Shown piece after piece: positions 10,016 to 23,316 of a DNA stretch of 64,000 bases (its first letter is position 1; each line of letters opens with the position of its first letter). The DNA comes from Nocardia sp. BMG51109 (GTDB taxonomy: Bacteria > Actinomycetota > Actinomycetes > Mycobacteriales > Mycobacteriaceae). The DNA lies in assembly GCF_000526215.1 (NCBI RefSeq), contig NZ_JAFQ01000004.1:5332001-5396000 (forward strand). Direction: 5' to 3'. Under the pieces are notes generated by a model. It had not been told where the DNA came from, did not search any database, and saw nothing but the letters and a program-made list of their open reading frames with translations. Position numbers and translations under genes: made by a program.

Positions 10016-10044
10016 TTGACTCGGAGGGTGCGAGTGGATAGGCT
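10016..10044 (+). promoter_or_regulatory. rrn promoter, main copy
   Basis: TTGACT at 10016-10021, exactly 17 bases, then TAGGCT at 10039-10044. This is nearly the classical mycobacterial rrn promoter pattern (TTGACT ... TAGACT). The transcript would run into the leader with the boxA-like element at about 10098. Confidence 0.75.
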
Positions 10045-10097
10045 GGGAAAGTTGCCTCCAAACAAGGCCGACGTTGTCGGCTGAGTTGGAGTGCGTG

Positions 10098-10126
10098 TGT
10101 TCTTTGAGAACTCAATAGTGTGTCGA
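10098..10126 (+). other. rrn leader: boxA-like element and 16S processing stalk
   Basis: The leader holds TGTTCTTTGAGAACTC, the usual actinobacterial antitermination region, followed by CAATAGTGTGTCGA at 10113-10126. The latter can pair with TCGACACACTGTTG at 11978-11991 after the 16S gene (14 pairs, one of them G-T), forming the stalk cut by RNase III to release pre-16S RNA. Confidence 0.65.
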
Positions 10127-10302
10127 TGAATGTCAGTGCCAAATGTTTTTGGTTCCTGTTCTCATACCCCCGTGTGAGGGCAGGGCATTTTTGTCAGCTT
10201 TGATTCCGGCTGGCGTTTTTATGGTTAGGTTTTCGGACTCTGGTTCGAGAGTTACTTCCGATTGTGCCCCCTTTCTTTTGGTGGGGGTGTGGTTGAGAGT
10301 CT

Positions 10303-15260
<4,958 letters not shown>

Positions 15261-15360
15261 GGTGCTACGCGTCCACTGTGCGGTGTTCTGAAACAACACA
15301 CCACACCCCCGCCTGCTCGGCAGAGCGTGTGGATGGTGGGTGGTGGATAGTTTCATAGTG

Positions 15361-15478
15361 TTACGGTGGTTATAGCGGTGGGGAAACGCCCGGTCCCATT
15401 CCGAACCCGGAAGCTAAGCTCGCCTGCGCCGATGGTACTGCACTCGACTGGGTGTGGGAGAGTAGGTCACCGCCGGAA
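15361..15478 (+). rRNA. rrf: 5S ribosomal RNA
   Basis: About 118 bases, from TTACGGTGGTTATAGCG to AGTAGGTCACCGCCGGAA. It includes CCCGGTCCCATTCCGAACCCG, the standard loop B/C region. The 5' and 3' ends pair (ACGGTGG with TCACCGC), as expected. Confidence 0.93.
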
Positions 15479-15488
15479 CATCTTTCCC

Positions 15489-15520
15489 GAGAAGGGGGCC
15501 CGTTACCGGGCCCCCTTCTC
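15489..15520 (+). terminator. rrn operon terminator
   Basis: GAGAAGGGGGCCCG and CGGGCCCCCTTCTC form a perfect 14-bp stem with a TTAC loop, starting 11 bases after 5S; GCCGTTTC follows. A very strong intrinsic terminator closing the rrn operon. Confidence 0.92.
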
Positions 15521-15651
15521 GCCGTTTCAGGGCTGTGCCGAGTGCCGGGTCGTTCGTCCGCACGTGTTTCAATTTCCGTAGGCGAACCGGACCCGAGGTC
15601 GGCACATCGTGCCTCGGCCGAGACCGAGCAAGAACAGAGAAAGGGATCACC

Positions 15652-17289
15652 GTGTCGGAGCAGAACGACGGTCGGAAGCCCTTCCGCCGTAGCGGCGGGT
15701 CCGCCCAGGGAGCCGGCTCCGGTGACGGGGGCGGCGACCGGCCGGGCGGCTTCCGGCGCGGTTCCGGCGGCGGCTTCCGTCGCGACGGTGGTCAGCAAGG
15801 CCGCGAGCCGGGCCGCGGAGAGCGCGGCGGTGGCGGGTTCGACCGCGGTGGTGGCGAAGACCGGGGCGGCTTCCGAGGAGAGGGTCGCCGCGGTGGCGAG
15901 AACCGCGGTGGCGAGAACCGCGGTGGTTACGGCCGTGGGGACGATCGCCGCGGCGGATCGGATCGCTCCTACGGTAAGGGCCCGGGCGGCTTCGGCGAGA
16001 GAGACGATCGCCGTGCCGGATCGGACCGCCCGTACGGCAACGACCGCGGCGGTTCCGGCGGTGGGGACGATCGTCGGGCCGGTGCGGATCGGCCGTACGG
16101 CAAGGACCGCGGCGGTGTCGGCCGTGGGGACGATCGTCGCGGCGGTCCGGGCCGCTCGTTCGATGATCGGCGTGGCGCCGGCCGACGAGACGCCGAGCGC
16201 GGTGGCCCGGGGCGTTCGGACGACGCTGGTCGCGGCGGATCCGGCCGGGGAGAATTCGGGCGGCCGTTCGACGCGGCCGGCCGGCCGGACCGGAGTGAGT
16301 CCGATCGCGGGGGCTTTCGGCGCGGACACGATCGTCGTCCGGCCGGTGCCGATGGTGAGTCCCGTGCCGACGGTGAATTCCGAAGGGGCGGTGCGGAACC
16401 GAACCGGGCGCGCGACGAGGCCGCGGGTCCGGAGCGTCGCCGCGGAGGCGAGGGCGCGCAGGCGTCGGGTGGTCGTGGCGCCGACCGTCGCGCGGCACGC
16501 CCGGACGAGCCGGCGTTGCCCGACGACGTGGAGGCCGGGGAACTCGAGCCGGCGGTCCGGCGCGATCTGGTCAGCCTGGACAAGAACAACGCCGAGGCGG
16601 TCGCCCGCCACCTCGTGATGGCGGCGCGTCTGCTGGACGACGATCCGGCGCTGGCGCTCGCACATGCGCGGGCGGCCCGGCAGCGGGCCGGTCGCATCGC
16701 GGTGGTGCGGGAGACCGCCGGTGTCATCGCGTATCACGCGGGCGAGTGGGCGGAGGCGCTCTCGGAGCTGCGGACGGCGCGCCGGATGTCCGGAGGTGCC
16801 GGGCTGCTGGCGGTGATGGCCGACTGCGAGCGCGGCCTGGGGCGGCCGGAGCGGGCGATCGAGCTGGGCCGGAGCGACGAGGCCCGGCAGCTGCGCGGGG
16901 ACGAGGCGACCGAGCTACGGATCGTGGTGGCGGGCGCCCGGATGGATCTCGGCCAGCACGACCAGGCCGTGGTGACGTTGCAGACGTCGGAACTGGATCC
17001 CTCGCGGACGGGTTCGGCGTCCGCGCGTCTGTTCTACGCCTATGCCGAGGCGCTGCTGGCGGCCGGTCGCGCCGACGAGGCACTGATCTGGTTCCTCAAC
17101 GCCGCGTCCGCCGATCTCGACGCGGAAACCGACGCCGAGGAGCGGGCGGACGAATTGGCCGGTGGAACAACAACGTTCACCGACCACGAGGAGGTCCTTC
17201 CGGAAGAGGAGACAGGCCGGCCCGACACGAGCCGAGACGGCGGCGCCGATCGGGGGAGCGACGACGCCGGTGGACAAGACCTGCAATAG
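15652..17289 (+). CDS. TPR protein with Gly/Arg/Asp-rich N-terminal half (Rv1691-like)
   Basis: 545 residues from a GTG preceded by AAAGGGA. Residues about 10-285 are a low-complexity, highly charged region made of repeats like DDRRGGSDR and YGKGPGG, predicted disordered and resembling RGG RNA-binding tails. From about residue 288 an alpha-helical tetratricopeptide-type region begins (LPDDVEAGELEPAVRRDLV, then helix pairs such as LAHARAARQRAGRIAVVRET and LLAVMADCERGLGRPERAIELG). The C-terminal 40 residues are acidic. Position before the HAD phosphatase matches Rv1691 of M. tuberculosis, which I recall as lacking such a long tail. Molecular role unknown. The first gene after the rrn operon. 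Confidence 0.85.
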   Translation: MSEQNDGRKPFRRSGGSAQGAGSGDGGGDRPGGFRRGSGGGFRRDGGQQGREPGRGERGGGGFDRGGGEDRGGFRGEGRRGGENRGGENRGGYGRGDDRRGGSDRSYGKGPGGFGERDDRRAGSDRPYGNDRGGSGGGDDRRAGADRPYGKDRGGVGRGDDRRGGPGRSFDDRRGAGRRDAERGGPGRSDDAGRGGSGRGEFGRPFDAAGRPDRSESDRGGFRRGHDRRPAGADGESRADGEFRRGGAEPNRARDEAAGPERRRGGEGAQASGGRGADRRAARPDEPALPDDVEAGELEPAVRRDLVSLDKNNAEAVARHLVMAARLLDDDPALALAHARAARQRAGRIAVVRETAGVIAYHAGEWAEALSELRTARRMSGGAGLLAVMADCERGLGRPERAIELGRSDEARQLRGDEATELRIVVAGARMDLGQHDQAVVTLQTSELDPSRTGSASARLFYAYAEALLAAGRADEALIWFLNAASADLDAETDAEERADELAGGTTTFTDHEEVLPEEETGRPDTSRDGGADRGSDDAGGQDLQ

Positions 17290-17715
17290 CTTCGCCGACG
17301 AGTGCGGGGCATGGCAGTCCGGAGCGATGATGCCGACTGTGCGGCGGTGATGAGGTCCCCGTGGAGTGGCTTTCGCCGGAAGCAACCCGGCCACAATCCT
17401 CGCGGAGACCGGGTCGCCGGATCGGCGGTGCGGGCAGTGCGGCGGGCGAGGACGGCGGTGGAGAATACTGGCGGTGGCTTGGCCGACGAGTGCGGGTATG
17501 GCGGTGCGGATCGATGGTGCAGGCTGTGATGGGGCCCGGTGGGGTGGTTTCGCCGGAGGAAGCCTGGACACGGTCCTCGCGGAGACCGTGTCGCCGGGAT
17601 CGGCGGTGCCGGTAGTGCGGCGGGCGAGGACGGTGGTGGGGAATACTGGCGGTGGCTTCGTCGGCGGAGCATGGGCCCGGCCGTCGCGGAGACCGTGTCT
17701 TGGACGTCGCCCGGG
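17290..17715. repeat. Intergenic tandem repeat, about 2.3 copies of 180-190 bases
   Basis: Copy 1 (17290-17477) and copy 2 (17478-17655) each start with CTT(C/G)GCCGACGAGTGCGG and end with GAATACTGGCGGTGG, and share long blocks such as CCTCGCGGAGACCG and GTGCGGCGGGCGAGGACGG. A third, partial copy starts at 17656 (CTTCGTCGGCGGAGC). No convincing ORF covers the repeat in any frame. The rest of the gap to 17923 shows no gene. Confidence 0.8.
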
Positions 17716-17923
17716 CGCCGGACAGATCGATGGGCATGACGTCGCGGAGCGGTGTGGCGATCGACGAAGCCGTCCGCGGAGATCAGGAGTAGCACGGTGC
17801 GGGAAACGCGAGTGGTGACCGTCGCCGTGCCGCATCGACCGCTCGGTGTGCGATCGGACTTCGGCGGCAGTGGACGGTAGGACAAGGGAACGGGTGCCCG
17901 GCGCCCGGGGTAGGTGGAGCGAC

Positions 17924-18814
17924 GTGACGCGGTTGAGAGATGGATACGGTGCGCTGCTGCTGGATCTGGACGGCACGCTGTACCGCGGGAACGATGTCAT
18001 TCCCGGTGCGCCGGAGGTGCTTTCGGGTGCCGGTTCCCAGGCGCTGGTCTACGTCACCAACAACGCCAGCCGGTCGGCCGCGACGGTCGCGGGGCATCTG
18101 GCCGAATTGGGTTTCGCCGCAACCGAGAACGACGTCGTGACCAGCGCCCAGGCGGCGGCGCACGTGCTGGCCGACCGGCTGCGCCCGGAGGCGACGGTGC
18201 TGGTCGTCGGTACCGACGATCTGGCCGCCGAGATCGAACGGGTCGGTCTGCGCGCGATCCGCCGCTTCGGCGAGGTGTCGCCGGATGCCGTGGTACAGGG
18301 GCATTCGCCGCAGACCGCCTGGCCGGATCTTGCCGAGGCGGCCTACGCGCTGCGCGCCGGCGCGCTGTGGGTGGCCGCGAACACCGATGCCACCCTGCCG
18401 AACGAGCGCGGATTCGCGCCCGGAAACGGCTCGATGGTGGCTGCCCTGCGCGCGGCTACCGACCTCGAGCCGATCGTGGCCGGTAAGCCCTACGCCCCGC
18501 TGCTGGAGGATGCGCTGGACCGGGCCGGTACGCGCGGTGCGCTGGTCGTCGGCGATCGCCTCGACACCGATATCGACGGTGCGCACTGCGTCGGACTTCC
18601 GTCGCTGATGGTCCTCACCGGCGTCAGCACTCTGGCGGACCTCCGTAAGCAACCCCCGGACCGGTTGCCCACGTATGTGTCCGACTCGCTGGATGCGCTG
18701 AATCACCCTGTGCTGGAGGCTGATCCGATCAGTACCGACGAGGGAGATTTCGCCGACCGGCTGACCGGGCTGGTGCGGCGGCATCCCGGCCGCGCGATTC
18801 CGGTCGCGGGCTGA
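17924..18814 (+). CDS. HAD-superfamily sugar phosphatase (Rv1692-like)
   Basis: 296 residues from a GTG with GGTGGAG 6 bases upstream. HAD motif I is DLDGT (residues 14-18, nucleophile Asp14), motif II the Thr/Asn in YVTNNAS, motif III Lys in AGKPYAPLL, and motif IV GDRLDTDI. The cap between motifs II and III is the C2 type of the NagD group. M. tuberculosis Rv1692, at the same position, has been reported as a glycerol-3-phosphate phosphatase involved in recycling polar heads of glycerophospholipids; that activity is plausible here. The stop lies 3 bases from that of the convergent NUDIX gene. Confidence 0.9.
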   Translation: MTRLRDGYGALLLDLDGTLYRGNDVIPGAPEVLSGAGSQALVYVTNNASRSAATVAGHLAELGFAATENDVVTSAQAAAHVLADRLRPEATVLVVGTDDLAAEIERVGLRAIRRFGEVSPDAVVQGHSPQTAWPDLAEAAYALRAGALWVAANTDATLPNERGFAPGNGSMVAALRAATDLEPIVAGKPYAPLLEDALDRAGTRGALVVGDRLDTDIDGAHCVGLPSLMVLTGVSTLADLRKQPPDRLPTYVSDSLDALNHPVLEADPISTDEGDFADRLTGLVRRHPGRAIPVAG

Positions 18815-18817
18815 GCC

Positions 18818-19261
18818 CTACTCCACCAACCGGCCCAGCAGTGCGCCCTGCCCGGACTGCAGGACATGGCCGTTCGCCAGCGGGATCCAGAAACATTCGA
18901 ACCGGGTCGGCTCGCCCTCCCCGTCGTGGTCTTCCCGGCTGAACCAGCGCTCGGGGGTGTCCTCGTGCAGTGCGAGCTCGAATATCCGGCGATGCTGGAT
19001 CTCGAAGCGGTACGGGCTGACGTCGTAATGGGTGTCACCGAGCTTGCGGACGACCGTGAAATCGGTCAGCCCCGTTTCCTCCCGCGCCTCTCGTAGCGCC
19101 GCGACTTCCGGTGCCTCGCCTGCGCGGATGCTGCCCGCCGGAACCTGGACGCCCACCTCCTCCCACGGGACGTCCCGGTGCCGGAAGACGAGGAGGCGGC
19201 TGTCGCGCACGATGTAGCACAACACCTTCGAGACGACCGGCCTACCGATGTCACTGCTCAC
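18818..19261 (-). CDS. NUDIX hydrolase
   Basis: 147 residues from the GTG at 19261. The full NUDIX box is present: GSIRAGEAPEVAALREAREETGL (G-x5-E-x7-REAREETGL). It carries the metal-binding glutamates for cleaving nucleoside diphosphates linked to another moiety. Substrate unknown. The start overlaps the end of the upstream DUF218 gene by 11 bases, suggesting coupling; starts at 19270 or 19321 are also possible. The gene is convergent with the HAD gene. Confidence 0.85.
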   Translation of the reverse strand: MSSDIGRPVVSKVLCYIVRDSRLLVFRHRDVPWEEVGVQVPAGSIRAGEAPEVAALREAREETGLTDFTVVRKLGDTHYDVSPYRFEIQHRRIFELALHEDTPERWFSREDHDGEGEPTRFECFWIPLANGHVLQSGQGALLGRLVE

Positions 19262-19967
19262 GGAAACCACTGTGCCGGACCACCGGCGGCGGCTGTCTCG
19301 ATGTGCGCCGGGCGAGCACACCCATGGCCACCGCGCCCGCCCGGCGGCGGGCGATGGCGGCCAGTTCGTGGGCCGCGGTGGGGACCTTGAGCCACCATCG
19401 TTCGCCGAAGCGGTAATCGGCCGCGGGAGCGAGGCGGGCGGCCAGGTCGGGGCGCTGGAGTAGCAGGTAGCGGCGGGCGCGGGCGGCGTGCATGGGGTCG
19501 GAGGCGATCTTGATGCGGTCGGCGTGCTCGATCAGGGGCGCGCTGTATTCGATGTTCTGCCAAGTGCTTTCGGCCTTGGTCTCGGTGACGATGCGACTCT
19601 CCGGAACGCCGAGCACGGCGCTCGTGTAGCGGGCCATCACCTCGGCCTCGGGCCGGTCGCGGCGGACGGGCCCGCCGGTGAAGACCAGGATGCCGGCGCG
19701 GTCGGGGTTCAGGGAGCGGACGGCGATCCGGCAGCGCCAGCGCTGTAGCGGATGCGTGGTGCCGTCGTGCCGGGCCGGGAAACCCAGCACCACGACGGCT
19801 TCGGATCCGCCGGGAGACGCGGCGGGCGCCCCGGGATCCAGGTACTGCCGGGAGGCCCGCCGGCTCAGCCACTCGGCCGTGGCGACGGCGGTGACGAACG
19901 CCGTCCCCACGGCGGTCGCCGACCACCGCCCGGCCGTTCGTAATCGATCACCTCGCACGGGACACAT
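19251..19967 (-). CDS. DUF218/YdcF-family membrane-anchored protein
   Basis: 238 residues from the ATG at 19967. One N-terminal hydrophobic segment (about residues 15-35, WSATAVGTAFVTAVATAEW) is followed by the DUF218 domain: VVVLGFPA, ILVFTGGPVRRD, PEAEVMARY, PESRIVTETKAESTWQNI and IKIASDPMHAARARRYL. ElyC/SanA/YdcF proteins of this fold affect envelope integrity and may bind nucleotide-activated lipids or sugars. The fold call is good; the role is unknown. Overlaps the downstream NUDIX gene. Confidence 0.82.
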   Translation of the reverse strand: MCPVRGDRLRTAGRWSATAVGTAFVTAVATAEWLSRRASRQYLDPGAPAASPGGSEAVVVLGFPARHDGTTHPLQRWRCRIAVRSLNPDRAGILVFTGGPVRRDRPEAEVMARYTSAVLGVPESRIVTETKAESTWQNIEYSAPLIEHADRIKIASDPMHAARARRYLLLQRPDLAARLAPAADYRFGERWWLKVPTAAHELAAIARRRAGAVAMGVLARRTSRQPPPVVRHSGFREQ

Positions 19968-20283
19968 TCTGCCAATCCGGGCCCGGTATCGGACGGCGGT
20001 GCACCGCGTGGCGGCCTCCGCCGACCGGGCCCGCGACACGGGCGGCGAGGGGCGCACGGGGAAACTCCTTGCGGATAATCCTGCGGGCAACGGGCGGGTG
20101 GCGTCCATCGCCGACCCGGTTCGGCATCGCGGGCGCGGGTGACACCGCGCGCGGATGACGACGGGCACACGGGAGTGTTCGTCGCGGATCGCCCGGCGGT
20201 CTATGGGCCGGTTGGTTCGCTGCCGGGCGAAGAACCGGACCGCGTCGCCTGCGGCGTGCGGGGGGCGGCTTCACCGGTGCGTG

Positions 20284-20760
20284 TCATGCCCGGACCGTGC
20301 TCTCGGCGAACTCCGCGAGTTGGTCGGCGACCGTTCCCCATCCCTGCGCGAATCCGAGGTCCTCGTGGCGGGCCCGCGCGGTGGGGTCGCCGTGCCGGAC
20401 GAGGACGCGGTAGTCGGTGCCGTCGGGATGGTCTCGCAGGGTGATCTCGGCGGTCATCGACACCGGGACGGGTGCGGCCGGCCGCCAGTCGCTGTCCAGG
20501 GCGTTGGTGAACACCAGGCGTTCGTACTCCTCGACCACCAGGAAGCAGGCGTCCAGGTGCGGGACGAACGTTTCGCCGTCCTCGCTCATCATGGTCACGA
20601 ACGCACCCGCGGGGCGGACCTCGAGCCGTTCGACGCGGCATCGGATCGGCGCGGGAATCCACCACCGGGCCAGGTCGGCCGCGTCGGTCCAGGCGTTCCA
20701 CACGCGGGTGCGGGGCGCGCGGATGATCCGGTTCAGCGTGAGGTCGAGGTCAGGGTTCAT
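20284..20760 (-). CDS. SRPBCC (AHSA1-like) ligand-binding protein
   Basis: 158 residues. RIIRAPRTRVWNAWTDAADLARWW is the typical opening of the AHSA1/START-type fold, and FTNALDSDWRPA plus HEDLGFAQGWGTVADQLAEF its end. These small helix-grip proteins bind hydrophobic ligands. The ATG overlaps the stop of the ArsR gene by 11 bases. ArsR plus AHSA1-like pairs are a frequent actinobacterial module, in which the SRPBCC protein is probably an effector or antagonist of the regulator's response. Confidence 0.88.
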   Translation of the reverse strand: MNPDLDLTLNRIIRAPRTRVWNAWTDAADLARWWIPAPIRCRVERLEVRPAGAFVTMMSEDGETFVPHLDACFLVVEEYERLVFTNALDSDWRPAAPVPVSMTAEITLRDHPDGTDYRVLVRHGDPTARARHEDLGFAQGWGTVADQLAEFAESTVRA

Positions 20761-21109
20761 CGGGGGTCTCCTTGGTCGTGGTGAGGAATTGTTCGAGGCG
20801 GTCGGTGCGGGCTTCCCAGATCCGTCGCTGTTCGGCCAGCCAGTCGTCGACCCGGCCGAGCCGTTCGGGATCGAGTTCGCACCAGCGCACCCGGCCGCTC
20901 TTGGACGTCCGGATCAGCCCACTCGCCTCCAGGGCGCGAATGTGCTTCAGGAACGAGGGCAGCGTGATCGGCGCCGACTCGGCCAGCTCGCCGACACTGG
21001 CCGGGCCGGAGCCCAGCCGACGGATCACCGCGCGGCGAGACGGGTCCGCCAGGGCGGCGAACACTCCGTCCAACGTCTCCGAGTCCAACGTCTCCGAACA
21101 CTTAGCCAT
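20750..21109 (-). CDS. ArsR-family winged-helix regulator
   Basis: 119 residues. The fold is that of ArsR/SmtB regulators: LADPSRRAVIRRLGSGPASVGELAE, then ITLPSFLKHIRALEASGLIRTSKSGRVRWCEL. The metal-binding CxC of classical ArsR is absent, so it probably senses something other than metal. The C-terminus has a helix typical of partners of SRPBCC proteins. The first 15 codons contain a duplicated SETLD (a 15-base tandem repeat at about 21069-21098). The ATG lies inside an 18-base palindrome, so the protein can probably block its own expression. Confidence 0.9.
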   Translation of the reverse strand: MAKCSETLDSETLDGVFAALADPSRRAVIRRLGSGPASVGELAESAPITLPSFLKHIRALEASGLIRTSKSGRVRWCELDPERLGRVDDWLAEQRRIWEARTDRLEQFLTTTKETPDEP

Positions 21110-21118
21110 ATGGCAAAG
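21101..21118. promoter_or_regulatory. Palindrome over the ArsR start codon (probable operator)
   Basis: CTTAGCCATATGGCAAAG is symmetric except for one mismatched pair; the central CATATG contains the ArsR start codon on the minus strand. Probable self-binding site of the ArsR protein (inference). Confidence 0.6.
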
Positions 21119-21311
21119 TATTAGTCGCGATTCGCCCGAGCGCAAGCCCTGGTTGTGCCTGCGGCCCCGCCACTGTGCCTGCGGCCCCGGCGGCGGACGT
21201 CGTCCGGGGTGCTGCCTTCTGAAGCGATGTCGAAGAGGTGTGCCGGACAGCAGGTTCCGCGTGCCGTGAATGCCGCGACAACCGACGCGGGCGGTCGGTG
21301 GCGTCGCCGGC

Positions 21312-21899
21312 ATGCACATCGAGCCGCGACGGCACTCCTTCTCCACCGTGGTGCGGTGTGTCCTGGCGGGTCGGGAAGCGATGCGGGTGGATCCGGAGGC
21401 GGTCCGTGCGTGTTCGGCGGAGGTCACGGTGCGCCCCGGCGACGCACCCGAACCGGCCCGGCGGTCGTTCCGGGAGGTCCTCCGCGACGGCCCGCCGGTT
21501 CCGCGTGCCCGGCCGCTCGGCATGATCACCGAGGTGTCCGGGCAGGGCGGCTGGCTCGAGCTGGCCCCGCCTTCCCCGGTGACGGGCAGCCGCTCGAGAT
21601 CGGCAGGGGCCGTTCGTATGTCGTCGAGGAGCACTGCTGGCTCGGGCACGACCGCGGGGTGGAGACACCGGCCGATGCCGGACACCGTCCGGGGACGGAT
21701 CTTCTCCGGGCACGGGCACGTCGTGATCGGCGCGTCCGGTGGTGCGGAGGTCGTCGATCTCGCACGGGGGCAATCGTTTACGGCCGACGTCGGCTACGTG
21801 GTCGCCTACGACTCGGTGACGAACTACAGCATGCGCACGGTGTCCTGCGGGATTCGCCGGCCTGGCGGCGGTTGCTCGCTGGTTCCGCGCGACTCCTGA
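21312..21899 (+). pseudogene. AIM24-family protein, two frameshifts
   Basis: From ATG 21312 the frame gives HIEPRRHSFSTVVRCVLA, GREAMRVDPEAVRACSAEVTV and QGGWLELAPPSP, which match the N-terminal half of the AIM24 (TIGR00266) fold. The next piece, AFPGDGQPLEIGRGRSYVVE, is only in another frame. The reading then returns to the first frame for GRIFSGHGHVVIGASGGAEV and GQSFTADVGYVVAYDSV, the C-terminal AIM24 barrel. Two compensating frameshifts near 21570 and 21690 scramble about 40 residues. The protein is unlikely to work. Homologues are poorly characterised proteins. Confidence 0.7.
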
Positions 21900-21962
21900 A
21901 CCGGTCGCAAAACGTGTCAGAACGTGTGTGCGAATGTGAACTCCGGTAGCGTTGTCGGCACC

Positions 21963-22268
21963 ATGAGTAACCCGACGTCTCGTCCGCACGACTCCGGATC
22001 GCACGGGCCCCGGCCCGGTATTCCGCTGCCCGGCCAGCACCTGGCGGGTGCGAATCCGGCGGAGTTCGCCGACCCGGAACAGGTGCGCGCGGAGATCGAC
22101 GCCCTGCTGTCGGAACTGTCTGCCGGAGCGCGCCGTTCGGACCCGATGGGCTCGCCGCCGACCGCCGAATCGGCACAGGCCGGCACCGATATCACCCGGC
22201 GCGCCCGCATCCTGGAGCAGGCGCACGAGGTACTGGTCCAGGCGCTGGCGACGGTGGACAAGATCTGA
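21963..22268 (+). CDS. Small conserved protein (Rv1693-like)
   Basis: 101 residues from the ATG at 21963. The N-terminal third is Pro/Gly-rich. Two amphipathic helices follow: NPAEFADPEQVRAEIDALLSEL and ITRRARILEQAHEVLVQALATVDKI. No catalytic motif. It lies directly before tlyA, as the short Rv1693 does in M. tuberculosis, and its final codons end one base before the tlyA start, so the two are coupled. Function unknown. Confidence 0.8.
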   Translation: MSNPTSRPHDSGSHGPRPGIPLPGQHLAGANPAEFADPEQVRAEIDALLSELSAGARRSDPMGSPPTAESAQAGTDITRRARILEQAHEVLVQALATVDKI

Positions 22269-22269
22269 G

Positions 22270-23316
22270 TTGGCCAAGCGCGCGCGGGTGGACGCCGAAC
22301 TGGTTCGCCGCGGGTTGGCGCGATCGCGGGAGCACGCGGTCGAGCTGATCGGTGCGGGCCGCGTCCTGATCAACGGTGCGGTCGCGTCGAAACCGGCGAC
22401 GGCCGTGGCGGCCGATACGCCGCTGCTGGTGCGCGAGGAGCCCGACGAGGTGCGCTGGGCCTCGCGCGGTGCGCACAAGCTGCTGGGTGCGCTGGCGGCG
22501 TTCGAACCCGAGGGTGTGGCCGTCGCGGGGCGGCGCTGCCTCGATGCCGGGGCCTCGACCGGCGGATTCACCGATGTGCTGCTCGCGCGCGGCGCGCGGG
22601 AGGTGGTGGCCGTGGATGTCGGCTACGGCCAGCTGGTCTGGCGGCTGCGCACCGACGAGCGGGTGCGGGTGCACGACCGCACCAATGTGCGCGCCCTGGA
22701 GTCCGGGCAGATCGGCGGCACGGTCGACCTGGTGGTGGCCGATCTGTCGTTCATCTCGCTCGCGCTGGTGCTGCCGGCGCTGGCGCGCTGCTGTGCGCCG
22801 GGCGCCGACCTGCTGCCCATGGTGAAACCGCAGTTCGAGGTCGGCAAGCGGCGAGTAGGCTCCGGCGGCGTGGTGCGTGATCCGGAATTGCGGGCCGAGG
22901 CGGTGCGCGAGGTGGCGGCCGCGGCCGCCGGCCTCGGGCTGCGCACGCGCGGTGCGGTCGCCAGCCCTCTGCCCGGGCCGTCCGGGAATGTCGAGTACTT
23001 CCTGTGGTTGCGCAAGGAGCAAGACGGCGAAAAGAGCACCGTTGCGGAGCGCGAAGTCGGCACCGTGGCGGAGCGCGAAAAGAGCACCGTTGCGGAGCGC
23101 GAAGTCGGCACCGTGGCGGAGCGCGAAAAAAGCACCGTTGCGGAGCGCGAAGATGGCACCGTGGCAGGGCGCGACGTGAACCTGGTGATGGGGCGTGACG
23201 GGAACCTCGTGGCGGGGCGCGACGAGAATCCTGGGACGGAGCGCGGCGAGAACCCCGTGGCGGAGCGCGATATCGCGGAGCTGGTGCGGCGTGCGGTCGA
23301 GGAGGGACCACAGTGA
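22270..23316 (+). CDS. tlyA: TlyA rRNA 2'-O-methyltransferase with repeat tail
   Basis: 348 residues from a TTG one base after the previous stop. Residues 1-60 are an S4 domain ([23 protein letters not shown], then GRVLINGAV). Residues 65-250 are the FtsJ-like methyltransferase: [11 protein letters not shown], the SAM loop [25 protein letters not shown] and [12 protein letters not shown], which holds the catalytic Lys/Asp set. TlyA methylates C1409 of 16S and C1920 of 23S RNA and makes cells sensitive to capreomycin. Unusually, residues 256-335 are ten octapeptide repeats inserted before the conserved-looking end ([13 protein letters not shown]). The family is normally about 268 residues long. 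Confidence 0.95.
   Translation: MAKRARVDAELVRRGLARSREHAVELIGAGRVLINGAVASKPATAVAADTPLLVREEPDEVRWASRGAHKLLGALAAFEPEGVAVAGRRCLDAGASTGGFTDVLLARGAREVVAVDVGYGQLVWRLRTDERVRVHDRTNVRALESGQIGGTVDLVVADLSFISLALVLPALARCCAPGADLLPMVKPQFEVGKRRVGSGGVVRDPELRAEAVREVAAAAAGLGLRTRGAVASPLPGPSGNVEYFLWLRKEQDGEKSTVAEREVGTVAEREKSTVAEREVGTVAEREKSTVAEREDGTVAGRDVNLVMGRDGNLVAGRDENPGTERGENPVAERDIAELVRRAVEEGPQ
23035..23274 (+). repeat. Ten 24-base repeats inside tlyA
   Basis: Ten in-frame 24-base units encode the octapeptides [16 protein letters not shown] (alternating for the first five), then diverging forms [32 protein letters not shown] and NPVAERDI. The first two 48-base pairs are identical apart from one base, so expansion is recent; the 3' units have drifted. 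Confidence 0.95.

Noticed and set aside
17290..17715. CRISPR array
   Set aside because: The repeat units are 178-188 bases long and directly adjacent, without short repeats and unique spacers; no cas genes in the window.
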